Shown here piece after piece: positions 55,440 through 64,000 of a DNA stretch of 64,000 nucleotides. The translations under genes were made by a program, and so were the position numbers. Below the pieces are notes generated by a model that was not told where the DNA came from, did no database searches, and saw only the letters and a list, made by a program, of their open reading frames with translations. This DNA is from Lycorma delicatula. Taxonomy: Eukaryota; Arthropoda; Insecta; Hemiptera; Fulgoridae. The stretch spans positions 77,242,515 to 77,306,514 of the forward strand of contig NC_134456.1 in the NCBI RefSeq assembly GCF_047948215.1, given 5' to 3'. Each line of letters starts with the position of its first letter. Position 1 is the stretch's first letter.

Positions 55440-56665
55440 AAAAACCTTGTAAATAATACTTTTTAAGCGGCCTCATAGAAAGTAATCCTATGATGACAAG
55501 TCGGGTGATCTCGCTGGTCATTATATTTGACCACTTCTGCCAATCCATCTTACTGGAAAAAAGGTATTTAAAATTTCACTTACCTGAAGACCGGAATGAG
55601 GAGGGGCATCATTTTGTTGAAACCAAATTTTTTGGAAGTTGGTGCCATCCCAACCCCATAGGGGAAGACAGACACCCACTTTGTGATGCTTCTAGCCATA
55701 CCACCCCCTTCCTCTAACTTCCCTGTAACTTTTTACACTGCACAGTAATAAGCCAGGCCTCGATGGAATGCCACTGATGTAAATGCCTCGGTAGACATTT
55801 ACATCATTGTTTTATAAACTCTGCTTCTGGCTTCGCTGCAGGGCTCATCCGGACATCTTGAATGCCCTACATCGTTGCCCTCTGAACTAGCTAACCGTGG
55901 AATTTGGTGCTAACAGGGTTTTAAATGTTTGGAACTGTATGGTAAAAAAGTTAATCCTCATATTTCAGTGTGTTTAAGTTTCCATCAATAAATATTGGCA
56001 CTGTCAATCGTCCACCAACAGTACCTGCCCATACATATGTTTTGACTGGATATTGTGAATGTGTCTCACTATACCAGGGCGGATTAATATCAGTCCAGTA
56101 TCGACAATTATGGCGATTTACGTTGCTATTTAAAAGAAAGTGGCCTCATCACTAAAAACTATGTTATTTAATAAATTAGGAGAATTTGTACAAACATTGT
56201 TCATCATGCTTTCGCAGAACTCTAGTCTTGATCGTAATCATTTTCATTAAGTTTTTGCACCAGACAAATTTTGAAGGGTTCATAATTTTCACTTTTTAAT
56301 GCTGAACTTTGGCAAATGTTATGTTCCTGTGCTGATGTTCGAGTCGAGGAATGAAGAATCTCAATAAATTCTTGCATAATATCTGACTTTTTGTTATTAT
56401 TTGTTGCAGATTTAGGCCTCTCTTGTTTTCCATTATTATTATTAATTTTTTCTGTTTCTTCAAATCGTTTGATGGTTTTTGATACTGAACCCTTTGAAGT
56501 AGGGTTACGATTGTTAAATTTTGCATTGGTGAATTGAACAATTCAGAACAAAACACTTCTAGAGCAAAACAGTTTTGAATAAAACAGATACTTCATTATA
56601 CAACCTAACCCTATCACCAAAGCCCTTTCCATTGAAAGTATGACTCTCTCCTGTTCACTAAGTAA
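55440..56665 (-). pseudogene. DUF4817-type transposase of the host element, interrupted
   Basis: Reading down from 56,665: SEQERVILSMERG-, GDRVRLYNEVSVLF, SKTIKRFEET, ERPKSAT (N-terminal helix-turn-helix), EPFKICLVQKLNEND, then an intact ~90-codon stretch with NIVFSDEATFFLNSNVNRHN, CRYWTDINPPWYSETHSQYP and GGRLTVPIFIDGNLN. Family F interrupts at 55,646-55,897. Then IWFQQNDAPPHSGLQVSEIL, RWIGRSGQI, PARSPDLSS and DYFL-GRLKSIIYKVF. The Asp of FSDE and the Asp of QQNDAP are both kept. Stops replace several codons in the last block. The mariner cuts the C-terminus. Confidence 0.88.
55646..55897 (-). mobile_element. Family F repeat (copy 2) with 13-bp target-site duplication
   Basis: TGGAAGTTGGTGC (55,633-55,645) and TGGAATTTGGTGC (55,898-55,910) flank it with one mismatch, inside the host transposase frame. 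It shares TAGGGGAAGACA, CAGTAATAAGCC, the GATGTAAATG hairpin and CATCGTTGCCCTCTGAACTA with 39.3 kb. A 252-bp unit with such a duplication behaves like a retroposon, though no pol III boxes are seen. Confidence 0.8.
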
Positions 56666-57260
56666 CACGTTGATAACAATGTTAACAGGTAGCACAGGAA
56701 AAATTAATTCAGTAAATAACAACTGCAAAAAAGTAAAAAAGATGAAAATAATAAAAGTGCTATACAAATGTGGTAAATTTAGACAAAATCAATTAGCCAA
56801 CCGATCACAATAAATTCTCATAAGAAAGTAACAGTGAAGTAATGAAACACTCTAAATGGAACATTACGCAACAATGAAATAAGTTTTATTCTTGCAACAA
56901 TGGTAAGAGATTATCAATGATGAACTGATCAGCACTATTAGATTACAATATTTTTATTTATTTTGTCTTTAAACTGAAAAAAGTAACAATTTTTTGTTAT
57001 AAAGTCTTTAAATTAAAATTTAACGTTTAAAAGTTAACTTTAAAAATTAACTTTTAAAATGGATTTTAAATAAATTAGTTTAAATTTTAATTTAATTCAG
57101 TTTAATTTTTTTATTTTCTTCTAATCATCTTTTTATTTAATTTTTTTATTTGAAGTTATTAAATTTAGTAATTTTTTAAAATCAAAAGTTTATCTCGCCG
57201 CTATTTTGGGTGCAGACATGGTACCAACTTTTTATTTATACCATTTTTACTTTCCCGTCT

Positions 57261-57850
57261 AGCGCTACAGCAGAGCTATAGCAATAGAAGGGAAAGAACT
57301 TTAATCGGTTCAATTTGGGCATATGTGGTTTTCATCGGATCTTGACGTTCTGATATTAAGGAGCCAGAAAAACCCAAAAACCGGATGGAAATTTTCCGGA
57401 TGTAGTATGTACGTGTTTGTGTTTGGTGTCGTACTCTACATCACTTATATCTCCAGAACTACTGGACCGACTTTGGTCAGATTACTTCTATATATGGGCG
57501 GTCATTGATGACATTAAATTTTCAACTTAAAAGGTCAAGGGGGTGAGACTGTAGAGCAAGGTCACCCTCATATCCCGAGATTTCACCTAAGGTCTTATTT
57601 TTCTTAGGCACATTTTTTAACAATTAAAAAATAATATTTTCAACAAAAAAAATTTTTAAATCGCACCACCACCCAAAAAATTCTCTAAGCTAATGGCTAA
57701 GTGGGTATACTATGTCGATGTCAATAATATCCCCTGTTACGACAAGGAACACTAGTCCAGCACTGACATGCTAAATTAAGTTGTGTGTTTGCGTGTGTAA
57801 ACCGCGTGACGGAAAAGTCATACAGCTGTGTTGTCAGCTTTTCATTTTCT
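57261..57850 (+). repeat. Family D repeat (copy 2) inserted in the right TIR
   Basis: It interrupts the host arm between TTTCCCGTCT and TAAAGAGACC; comparison with the intact left arm shows the break. Begins AGCGCTACAGCAGAGCTATA and ends TTGTCAGCTTTTCATTT. TCT is present at both borders. Its last 400 bp match 35.7-36.35 kb. No coding potential. Class unknown. Confidence 0.75.
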
Positions 57851-58019
57851 TAAAGAGACCTTTAAAATGATAAATCTCACAAAGGGTGTTACCATTCAAA
57901 ATATTTGAGTTACAACCCCTGGGACACCCCCTTCCCCAAGAAGGGATTAAAATTCTCTTTCTCTCAACAAGTAAAGTAGTTGATCTATACCTTATTCTGA
58001 AAGTTACAGTATTCTATCT

Positions 58020-58322
58020 CTCTCTGTCTCTCTCTCTCTCGCTCTCTCTTTCTGATTAGCCTTAAATTATTACTTCAGAGGAAGAATGAAAATGACGTGT
58101 ATGAATGTAAACGTAGTGTAGTCTTGTACAGTTTCAGGTTGACTGTTCCTGAGATATGTGGTTAATTGAAACCCAACCACCAAAGAACACCGGTATCCAC
58201 GATCTTGTATTCAAATCCGTATAAAAGTAACTGTCTTTACTAGGATTTAAACCTCAGAATTCTTTACTCCAAAGACAGCTGATTTGCGATGACCAGTTAA
58301 CCACTAGACCAGTCCGGTGGGC
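58020..58322 (-). mobile_element. SINE B inserted in the right TIR, diverged
   Basis: Reverse copy following a CT-rich run (58,019-58,050) and ending at CCAGTCCGGTGGGC. TACAGTATTCTATCT (58,005-58,019) and TACAATATTCTGTCT (58,323-58,337) match at 13 of 15 positions. The host arm resumes at GTCACGGTTTT. The 5' head is diverged and resembles the 7.1-kb copy (AAAGACAGCTGATTTGCGA). It lacks the usual 3' CCTGTTTAGCCTCC. Confidence 0.9.
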
Positions 58323-58389
58323 TACAATATTCTGTCTGTCACGGTTTTAAAGTTGTCGAGGAGTTTGGTTACTTTTGACTCGCTTTGTA

Positions 58390-60319
58390 TATAGAAGCGT
58401 AGAGAATTTTATATATAGAGTTGTACAAAACCTATAGCTCGAAACTCTCCACAACTAATTGGCCAATTTCATTGAAATTAAACAAGATGTAGTAGTGTAC
58501 CTGAAGTTGTGAATGTGAAAATTTGATGAAAAGTGGTCCAGACGTTCTTGAGTTATGCTCAATTTAATAACCCTAGTTTGAGGTTATTTTGATTATGCAG
58601 AGGTGTATTTTTCATAAGCCCTTGTAAAATGAGTCACAGTGGTGAGCGAGTTGAAACTTCATTGTGTGCTGGTTCTACTCGTTAATCGAACGTACGTAAT
58701 GCGTTGAACAATGAAAATCAGTTCATTTCTAATTACTAAATAGTTACGGCGTCGGAAACGAAAAGTCGGTCATCTTGCGCAAAACTGCGCAGAAGTTTTA
58801 AATAATAAATTTTTTGGTAGCTTAATAAAGAGATCATAAAAATTGACCAAATTAAAAAAAAATCTTTTATAATTAACGAATTATATTATCATTTTTACTT
58901 TAAATTATAAAGGCTTACACTTTTTGCGTTGAGTTAAGAGTAAGTGTGTTGTTTAATGCATTGTTTAACACCACAAAAAAGAGTATTAATTTGTTCCTTG
59001 CACTATGTTTCCCATTAATCCAAAGCACGTACGGATCAAAAAATTCTAAATAGGGTTGTTTCCTCTGGAATTAATGATATTAAGCGGTCAGCTTGTAACT
59101 TTGATGAAATATTGAACATTAAAAAAAAATTAAATAATTTTCAATTAAAAAATACTTATGGGCTGAATGTTAATTGCATTTTGGTGGGGTTAATGTGCAG
59201 CAATATATTTGGCTTAGCAGAGAGTCATTTGAATATTCACTGTTCACTTTAATGAATTCTCGTTATCAACAAGGTTATATTTAAAAATAATCATTAAATA
59301 TAGAACTCATTTTCACCGTATGCATTTTGTTTGTTTGAATACATTTTTATTAAAATTTTCAGTATTTTTGTTAGATAAGAATATAGATGATGTCAAAATA
59401 TACAAATGAATGAGGGTCTACATACAAAAATATATTTGAAATTAATTTAATAGCTTTATGTATTTAACAGTTTGAATATTTTTTTTTCTTTTTAAGAGAT
59501 TAGATATTTATAATAACATTCTGTGTCATAAAAATGTACGTGGTGACTTAAGTTGTCTGCATGTTTTGGAATCAAAATTGTTGTGCCGGTTGTTTGAAAG
59601 TATCCTGCTTTCATCCCTAGGGTGGTTTGTATATAATTTGGATTATGGGATTATATACCTATACTGCACTGATCTAGACTGGTTTCAGATATATTTTTAG
59701 CAACTCCCTCTATCAAATCTTATTTTCTCATGTATCACGTTAAATAGTGATGGATGAAAATTGTGAATATTTTATCTTTTCCTTAATTATAAAGATAGAA
59801 AATCTTACTGCTGAATTTTAATTCGTTTAAATAAGTCAGATATTATATTCGTAGTTCATTTTTTAATCACATACTATAAAATTTTAAAAAATTAGGAAGC
59901 TTGAAACATAATTTAAATAAAAATTATATTACATTATGCAACGAGCCTATAACGAGCCATTAATGTACAAGTGACAAGTGTCGTAATTTACTACGGTAAA
60001 TTACGATCCGTATTTTCTCATACGGATGAGAAAATATTTGGATTATTGATTTAAGTCATCAATGATAGAATACATTGTTAACGGAATATTTTAAAAATTT
60101 TTCAAAAAAATACATTAAATAATACATTTCGGTGGCAGCAGGTTAATAGTCATAACTTCTACCTTTTCTTTAATATATTCGGTGTTAAAAGACACTTCTT
60201 CGTTAGAATCCGACGTAGTTAAGAAAAAGATAAACAGTGTAACAGAAATTTAGTTACCTATTAGTGTACTTTCAAATTAACTTCTGCTTGCTAACTACTA
60301 AATCAGGTTAAAATCAAAT
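58390..60319. other. Mostly unannotated; retroposon-tail-like patch
   Basis: 58,430-58,620 contains AACTAATTGGCCAATTTCAT and GAAAAGTGGTCCAGACGTTC, the wording of many insect retroposon 3' tails, but no body was found. The remaining 1.7 kb is AT-rich with nothing recognised. Confidence 0.35.
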
Positions 60320-60390
60320 TAAAAAAAATCTGATGTAGACACCACATGACTTCCTTGTTCGCTTATTAAGTTACATATACACAGTTTTTA
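60320..60390 (-). mobile_element. Family A terminal fragment
   Basis: AAAAAAATCTGATGTAGACA then CCACATGACTTCCTTGTTCG and TTACATATACACA, the family A 3' end in reverse. It breaks off where the copy at 61.17 kb begins, with ~30 bp of overlap. Confidence 0.85.
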
Positions 60391-61169
60391 CTGCACTGCT
60401 TTTAAACTTTTATTTAAAAGTGAGATACGATCCTCCAATTATTTATAAGTGGGCAGTTACACAATTGCTGAAATATTAGTTTTTATTAACATCAAATATT
60501 TATACAACTATTACTCCGACAATCTTATATGAAATATTATTATAGAGTAAAACTCCCTTTATTACTCGTATTACTAGATAAGTATTATTCGTATCTTCGT
60601 GAGTTGCTGATTAACAAAAGTTTTAGATTATTGGTGTGTCGTTTAAATAAAAGTTAATAGTATATAACTATTCAGTTTAGTGAACTCCTGTACAAATCCT
60701 CCGTATAAACTCCGGTAACAAATGTTAATTTCGACCTTACGGTATAAAATATTCAGTTTTTATTATTGGATTATTTGGTGAATAATGAAAAATGAAAAAG
60801 AAACAATCATACAGGAAAAAGAAAGGTAACATGTAGAAATATATCTCAAAAAATGACAAGAAGATGAATATGAAGAAGAAGAAAATGTAAAAAACAAGGG
60901 AAGAATAAAAGATAAGACTTTTGCAATTTATTAAAGATCGAGCATGTACGCCTCAGTGTATATGTTGCTCTTGTGAGGGTCTATTTTTCAGTCACTCTGT
61001 AGTTAACTTTAATGTCGATAAAATTAAACAGAAATTCCAGAATAATTAAATAAAATTAAACAGATATTAAACTAGAAAATCGAAAAATAATACGATTTTA
61101 AATTATAATTTTCAATTAATATTAAATAATCAGATTTTTCACCAAATTTATTACCTATACACATATGTA
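60391..61169. other. Unannotated stretch between two family A pieces
   Basis: AT-rich, no recognisable repeat. It could be an insertion that split one family A copy. Confidence 0.4.
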
Positions 61170-61878
61170 ATAATGCCTATTAAATTACATGTACACATTT
61201 TTAAAAGTACATAGAATTTTATTTCACTAATAAGTTTTTGTCTTTTTCATATATATTTTTTATTATTAATATTATTGAATAATTATTATTTAATGTAAAT
61301 TTTTTTTACAATCACTGGTTAATAAATCGATACATTTAAATAAAAAAAGTTAAAAAAAGAAATTAATAAAAAAAAGAAATGGAGATGAAGTCTGATTCGA
61401 ATCTACATGGCTTTCCCTGTAAGATACAAATATTTCAGAAATTAAAGTTTAATTTGGTTACAACTGTGGAACCAATAAGTACCACTTATCATAATAATAT
61501 ATCATAAGTACCACTTATCATATATAAGTTGTACTTGTTATATTATAAGTATGATATATCGTCGAAAAGCTCTCAATGAGAGCTTATTACTGTAGTTAAG
61601 AAAAAGTCCAAAAGTAAATTTGTGTTTTGGATTTTGGGCTTTTTTTGGACACTTTTGGTTCAGTTGATTGCAATCAAAAGGTGAGGTGCACAACTACATA
61701 TTACTACAGTCCTAAATCCTAAATTTCAACATCCTGCGGTTAATCGTTTTGTTATGCGAGATACATATGTATAGACGTCGCGCCAAAACTAGTCAAAATG
61801 GAAATTTCCGTTGAAATCGAAAAACTAAAATTTTTGGCGATCATAATACTTCCTTTACTTCGTACAAGGAAGTAAAAA
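61170..61878 (-). mobile_element. Family A element missing its outer 3' end
   Basis: Reverse copy from GCCTATTAAATTACATGTAC to CTTCGTACAAGGAAGTAAAA. A local expansion of AAGTACCACTTATCAT-type units occurs at 61,479-61,560. The T-arm-like box is GATTCGAATCTACATGG near 61,394. The missing ~40 bp are present in the fragment at 60,320. Confidence 0.9.
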
Positions 61879-62334
61879 CATTTAATTTTTAATTACTATA
61901 TATATACATATATATATATTAATATTATACACTAATTCATTATTGCTACGTAGAACGAAAAAGAATGTAAAAGTATTTTTTTTAACAGACTTCAAAATAA
62001 GGAGAGATTTTCAAATCAAATTATGATATTTTTTTATTTTACAATCGTTCCCGATTAAGGAAACTTAAGTAAATCGAATCATAGTAATCAGTTGAAAAGG
62101 GGCTTGCAATGAAACTCCTCAATAAATATATATAATATAATATATAATAAACGCACTTGCACTGCTTTAGTAGATAAAAAATATAAAAGTCAACAACTAA
62201 CAAAAAATCAAATAACTTTATAAAACAAGAGAAAAAACACAAATAAAGCCGTGACATAATTAGCTTATGTAAGAAGAAAAGGTACTAAAGCATTGAGAAG
62301 AGGTGCTCATTAATTAAGGGATGGAGTCCAGCTC
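61879..62334. other. AT-rich unannotated stretch
   Basis: Nothing recognised. The 72-residue minus frame at 62,039-62,257 is low-complexity. Confidence 0.45.
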
Positions 62335-62720
62335 AAGAATCACTCAGAAGACTTCCCCAGATCCAGCACATTAAGGCGTTTCAGTCGCCGGACATTTTAA
62401 TAAGAAATTCAGTCTTAGAAAGTTTTCATGATTGCCAAGCCGCTGTCTGTATTTTGACCAAACCGTAGGATTTCTTCGCGAGCAAGACAACCCCAAATAG
62501 TTATGAATTTCGTTGTTTTCGTGCAAACCACGTCTGCTCTGTAGCGGTTCTCTCTAATTTACTCTGGTATCATTGTATAATCTCAACGTTAGTTTTACTC
62601 GTTGTACTCCGTGGTTTATACCGTATGTTTCAGAATAACTTTGTATATTAATGGTTTTTCTAAAAGCGATTGCTGTGTATTCCTGCTAGACAGACCAATA
62701 AAGCTAGTTAGTTATACTTG
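62335..62720 (-). pseudogene. Jockey-like LINE ORF2 C-terminal fragment
   Basis: On the minus strand, frame pieces in order: NTQQSLLEKPLIYKVILK, then EEILRFGQ, KYRQRLGNHENFLRLNFLL and VRRLKRLNVLDLGK. The last matches the R-R-L-K-R-x-x-V-L-D-L ending of Jockey-type ORF2 proteins, and LLEK...LIYK-ILK corresponds to LSFNKLLFYKEFLK in the 28-29 kb copy. Heavily frameshifted. Confidence 0.65.
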
Positions 62721-63036
62721 ATGTTCAACTGTTTTTTTTCTCTAACGTGATTCTTCAATGCATAGGAACGATTTAGGTGGATCCCATGTTACAGTACACG
62801 GTCCGAGTGTGGTTTGCAATTTTTTTATATATGTGTTTTTTCTTTTAGCCGATTTCGGAATGAGGAGGAAATTTTCACTTCATATGTGCTTTTATGTATG
62901 TCATACTCTTCACCATTAGGATTAATTTTTATAATTTTTAGTAACTTGAAGAGAAAATATTTCGAATGAAAAATTAATTGCCGGAAAATATTTTACAAAA
63001 AAAAAATTATGCCATTAATATATTTAGGTCAGTTTT
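62721..63036. other. Unannotated stretch
   Basis: AT-rich, nothing recognised. Confidence 0.4.
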
Positions 63037-63741
63037 TAATTCCTTGTACGAAATAAAGGAAGTATTGTGATCACGAAAAATTTCGGTTATCAGATTTCAA
63101 CGGAAATATCCATTTCGACCATTCTTGAATCCATTTTGACTAGTTTCGGCGTGACGTCTGTACGTACGTATGTATACATTGCATAACTCAAAAACCATTA
63201 GCCATAGGATGTTGAAATCTTGGATCTTGGAAATCTTGGACTGTAGTAACATCTAATTGTGCATCTTCCCTTTTGTTTGCAATCGACTGGACCAAAAGTG
63301 TACAAAAAAGCCCAAACTTCAAAAAAACTTGGATTTTTTACTTTTTCTTAACCGCATAAATCAGCCTCATTGAGAGCTTTTCAACGATCTATCATTAGTG
63401 GTACTTATTTTAATCGGTTCCAGAGTTACAGCCAAATAAAGTTTTAATTAATGAAATATTTGGTTCGTACAAGGGGAAGGCGCATCAGTTCAAATCCCAC
63501 TTCATTTCCTTTTTTTAACTTTTTTTTTATTTAAATACATTGATTTATTAATGATTGTTAACATCTGATTGTAAAAAAAATTTACGATGAAAAATAATTC
63601 AATAATAACAATTGAAACAATATGCAAAAATATCAGAAGTTATTAATGAAATGAAATTTGATGTACTTTTCATTTAAAAGAAATATGTATATGTAATTTA
63701 ATAGGCGAACAAGGAAGTCATGTGATGTTCACAACAAATGT
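63037..63741 (+). mobile_element. Family A element, near full length
   Basis: From TAATTCCTTGTACGAAATAA to GGCGAACAAGGAAGTCATGT and GATGTTCACAAC. The T-arm-like box is CAGTTCAAATCCCACTTC near 63,488. A small duplication (ATCTTGGATCTTGGAAATCT) lies at about 63,217. Confidence 0.92.
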
Positions 63742-63945
63742 TTTATTTTATTTTTAAGGTTTTTAAGTTGAATTAAAAAGCATAAACCTACTTTTTTTTT
63801 TTTAGTAGCCTATTATAAAAATATTAGTTGCTAGTTATTTTCAGATTTTTTTGTTATTTGAATATTGAAATTAACACACATTTCATAAATAAAAGAAATA
63901 CTCCTCCATTACGTCTATACATTTGTCATTTTAGCTTTATAAGTA

Positions 63946-64000
63946 CAGGGTGTCTCATATAAAACGCAACCCATCAATTACTCATCCAAGAAATTTCAAA
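63946..64000 (+). mobile_element. Tip of another DUF4817-type transposon, cut by the window edge
   Basis: TA is followed by CAGGGTGTCTCATATAAAAC then GCAACCC. CAGGGTGTCCCATATAAAACG is a familiar terminus of insect DUF4817-type elements, and it resembles the tips at 4335 and 23,047. Only 55 bp are visible. Confidence 0.5.

Larger units (their letters stand above)
53996..58389 (-). mobile_element. Long-TIR DUF4817-type transposon carrying four nested insertions
   Basis: The left arm (53,996 to about 54,262) is repeated in inverse order at the right in three pieces: 57,183-57,260, 57,851-58,019 and 58,338-58,389. Matching blocks include GGGTGCAGACAT, GTACCAACTTTTTATTTATA, AATGGTAACACCCTTTGTG and ATAAGGTAT-CAACTACTTTAC, ending at tips TGCAGAGTGTGAGTCA and TACAAAGCGAGTCAAA. 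TA lies outside both. The right arm is split by the family D repeat and a SINE B. The minus-strand transposase between the arms is broken by family F, and its C-terminal end is cut by a mariner. Removing these pieces leaves roughly 2 kb. Confidence 0.85.

Overview
The window looks like intergenic or intronic DNA from an AT-rich insect-type nuclear genome. I find no convincing host protein-coding gene, rRNA or functional tRNA gene. The order is uncertain. A hemipteran-like insect would fit the mix of degraded mariner, DUF4817-type, Jockey, RTE-like, Penelope-like and hAT elements, but that is inference. Nearly all protein-like signal is transposon remnant broken by stops and frameshifts.

Five repeat families shape the window. 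Family A is a ~700-bp element in ten full or partial copies (1.5, 2.4, 9.1, 15.2, 21.3, 33.8, 51.6, 60.3, 61.2 and 63.0 kb) with an inverted CTTCCTTGTACG motif near both ends and a conserved tRNA T-arm-like box. SINE B is a ~290-bp tRNA-derived SINE in eight copies, seven with recognisable target-site duplications. SINE C is a second tRNA-derived SINE (3.9 and 20.6 kb). A group of TA-flanked elements with long terminal inverted repeats and, where coding, DUF4817-type transposases lies at 4.3, 11.8, 23.0, 43.5 and 54.0 kb, with a tip at 63.9 kb. Family H has palindromic MITE arms at 14.6 and 17.7 kb.

Region by region: 0-9 kb holds family A, a (CA)n array, a long-TIR element, one old SINE B and a LINE C-terminal remnant. 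At 10-13.4 kb a minus-strand Jockey LINE is split by a SINE B, followed by a long-TIR element carrying another SINE B. At 14-18.5 kb there is a MITE, a family A/LINE junction, a SINE B beside a palindrome, and a minus-strand mariner. At 20-26 kb are SINE C, a family A copy between 138-bp direct repeats, a transposase remnant abutting a ubiquitin-protease-like fragment, and a hAT C-terminus. At 26.8-32.8 kb are a Jockey LINE with gag-like and RT parts, a pogo/Tigger derivative, and a degenerate arthropod transposon-associated protein. At 33-44.8 kb are family A, SINE B, a Penelope-like 3' end with a hammerhead-like motif, a GC-richer block with a perfect 16-bp hairpin, and a nearly full-length degenerate DUF4817 transposon. 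At 45-52 kb are an RTE-like LINE, SINE B and family A.

The most structured locus is 53,996-58,389: a long-TIR DUF4817 element that has taken in a mariner, a 250-bp retroposed repeat with its own target-site duplication, a ~590-bp unclassified repeat and a SINE B. The genes do not act together as a pathway. The window is a record of successive insertions.
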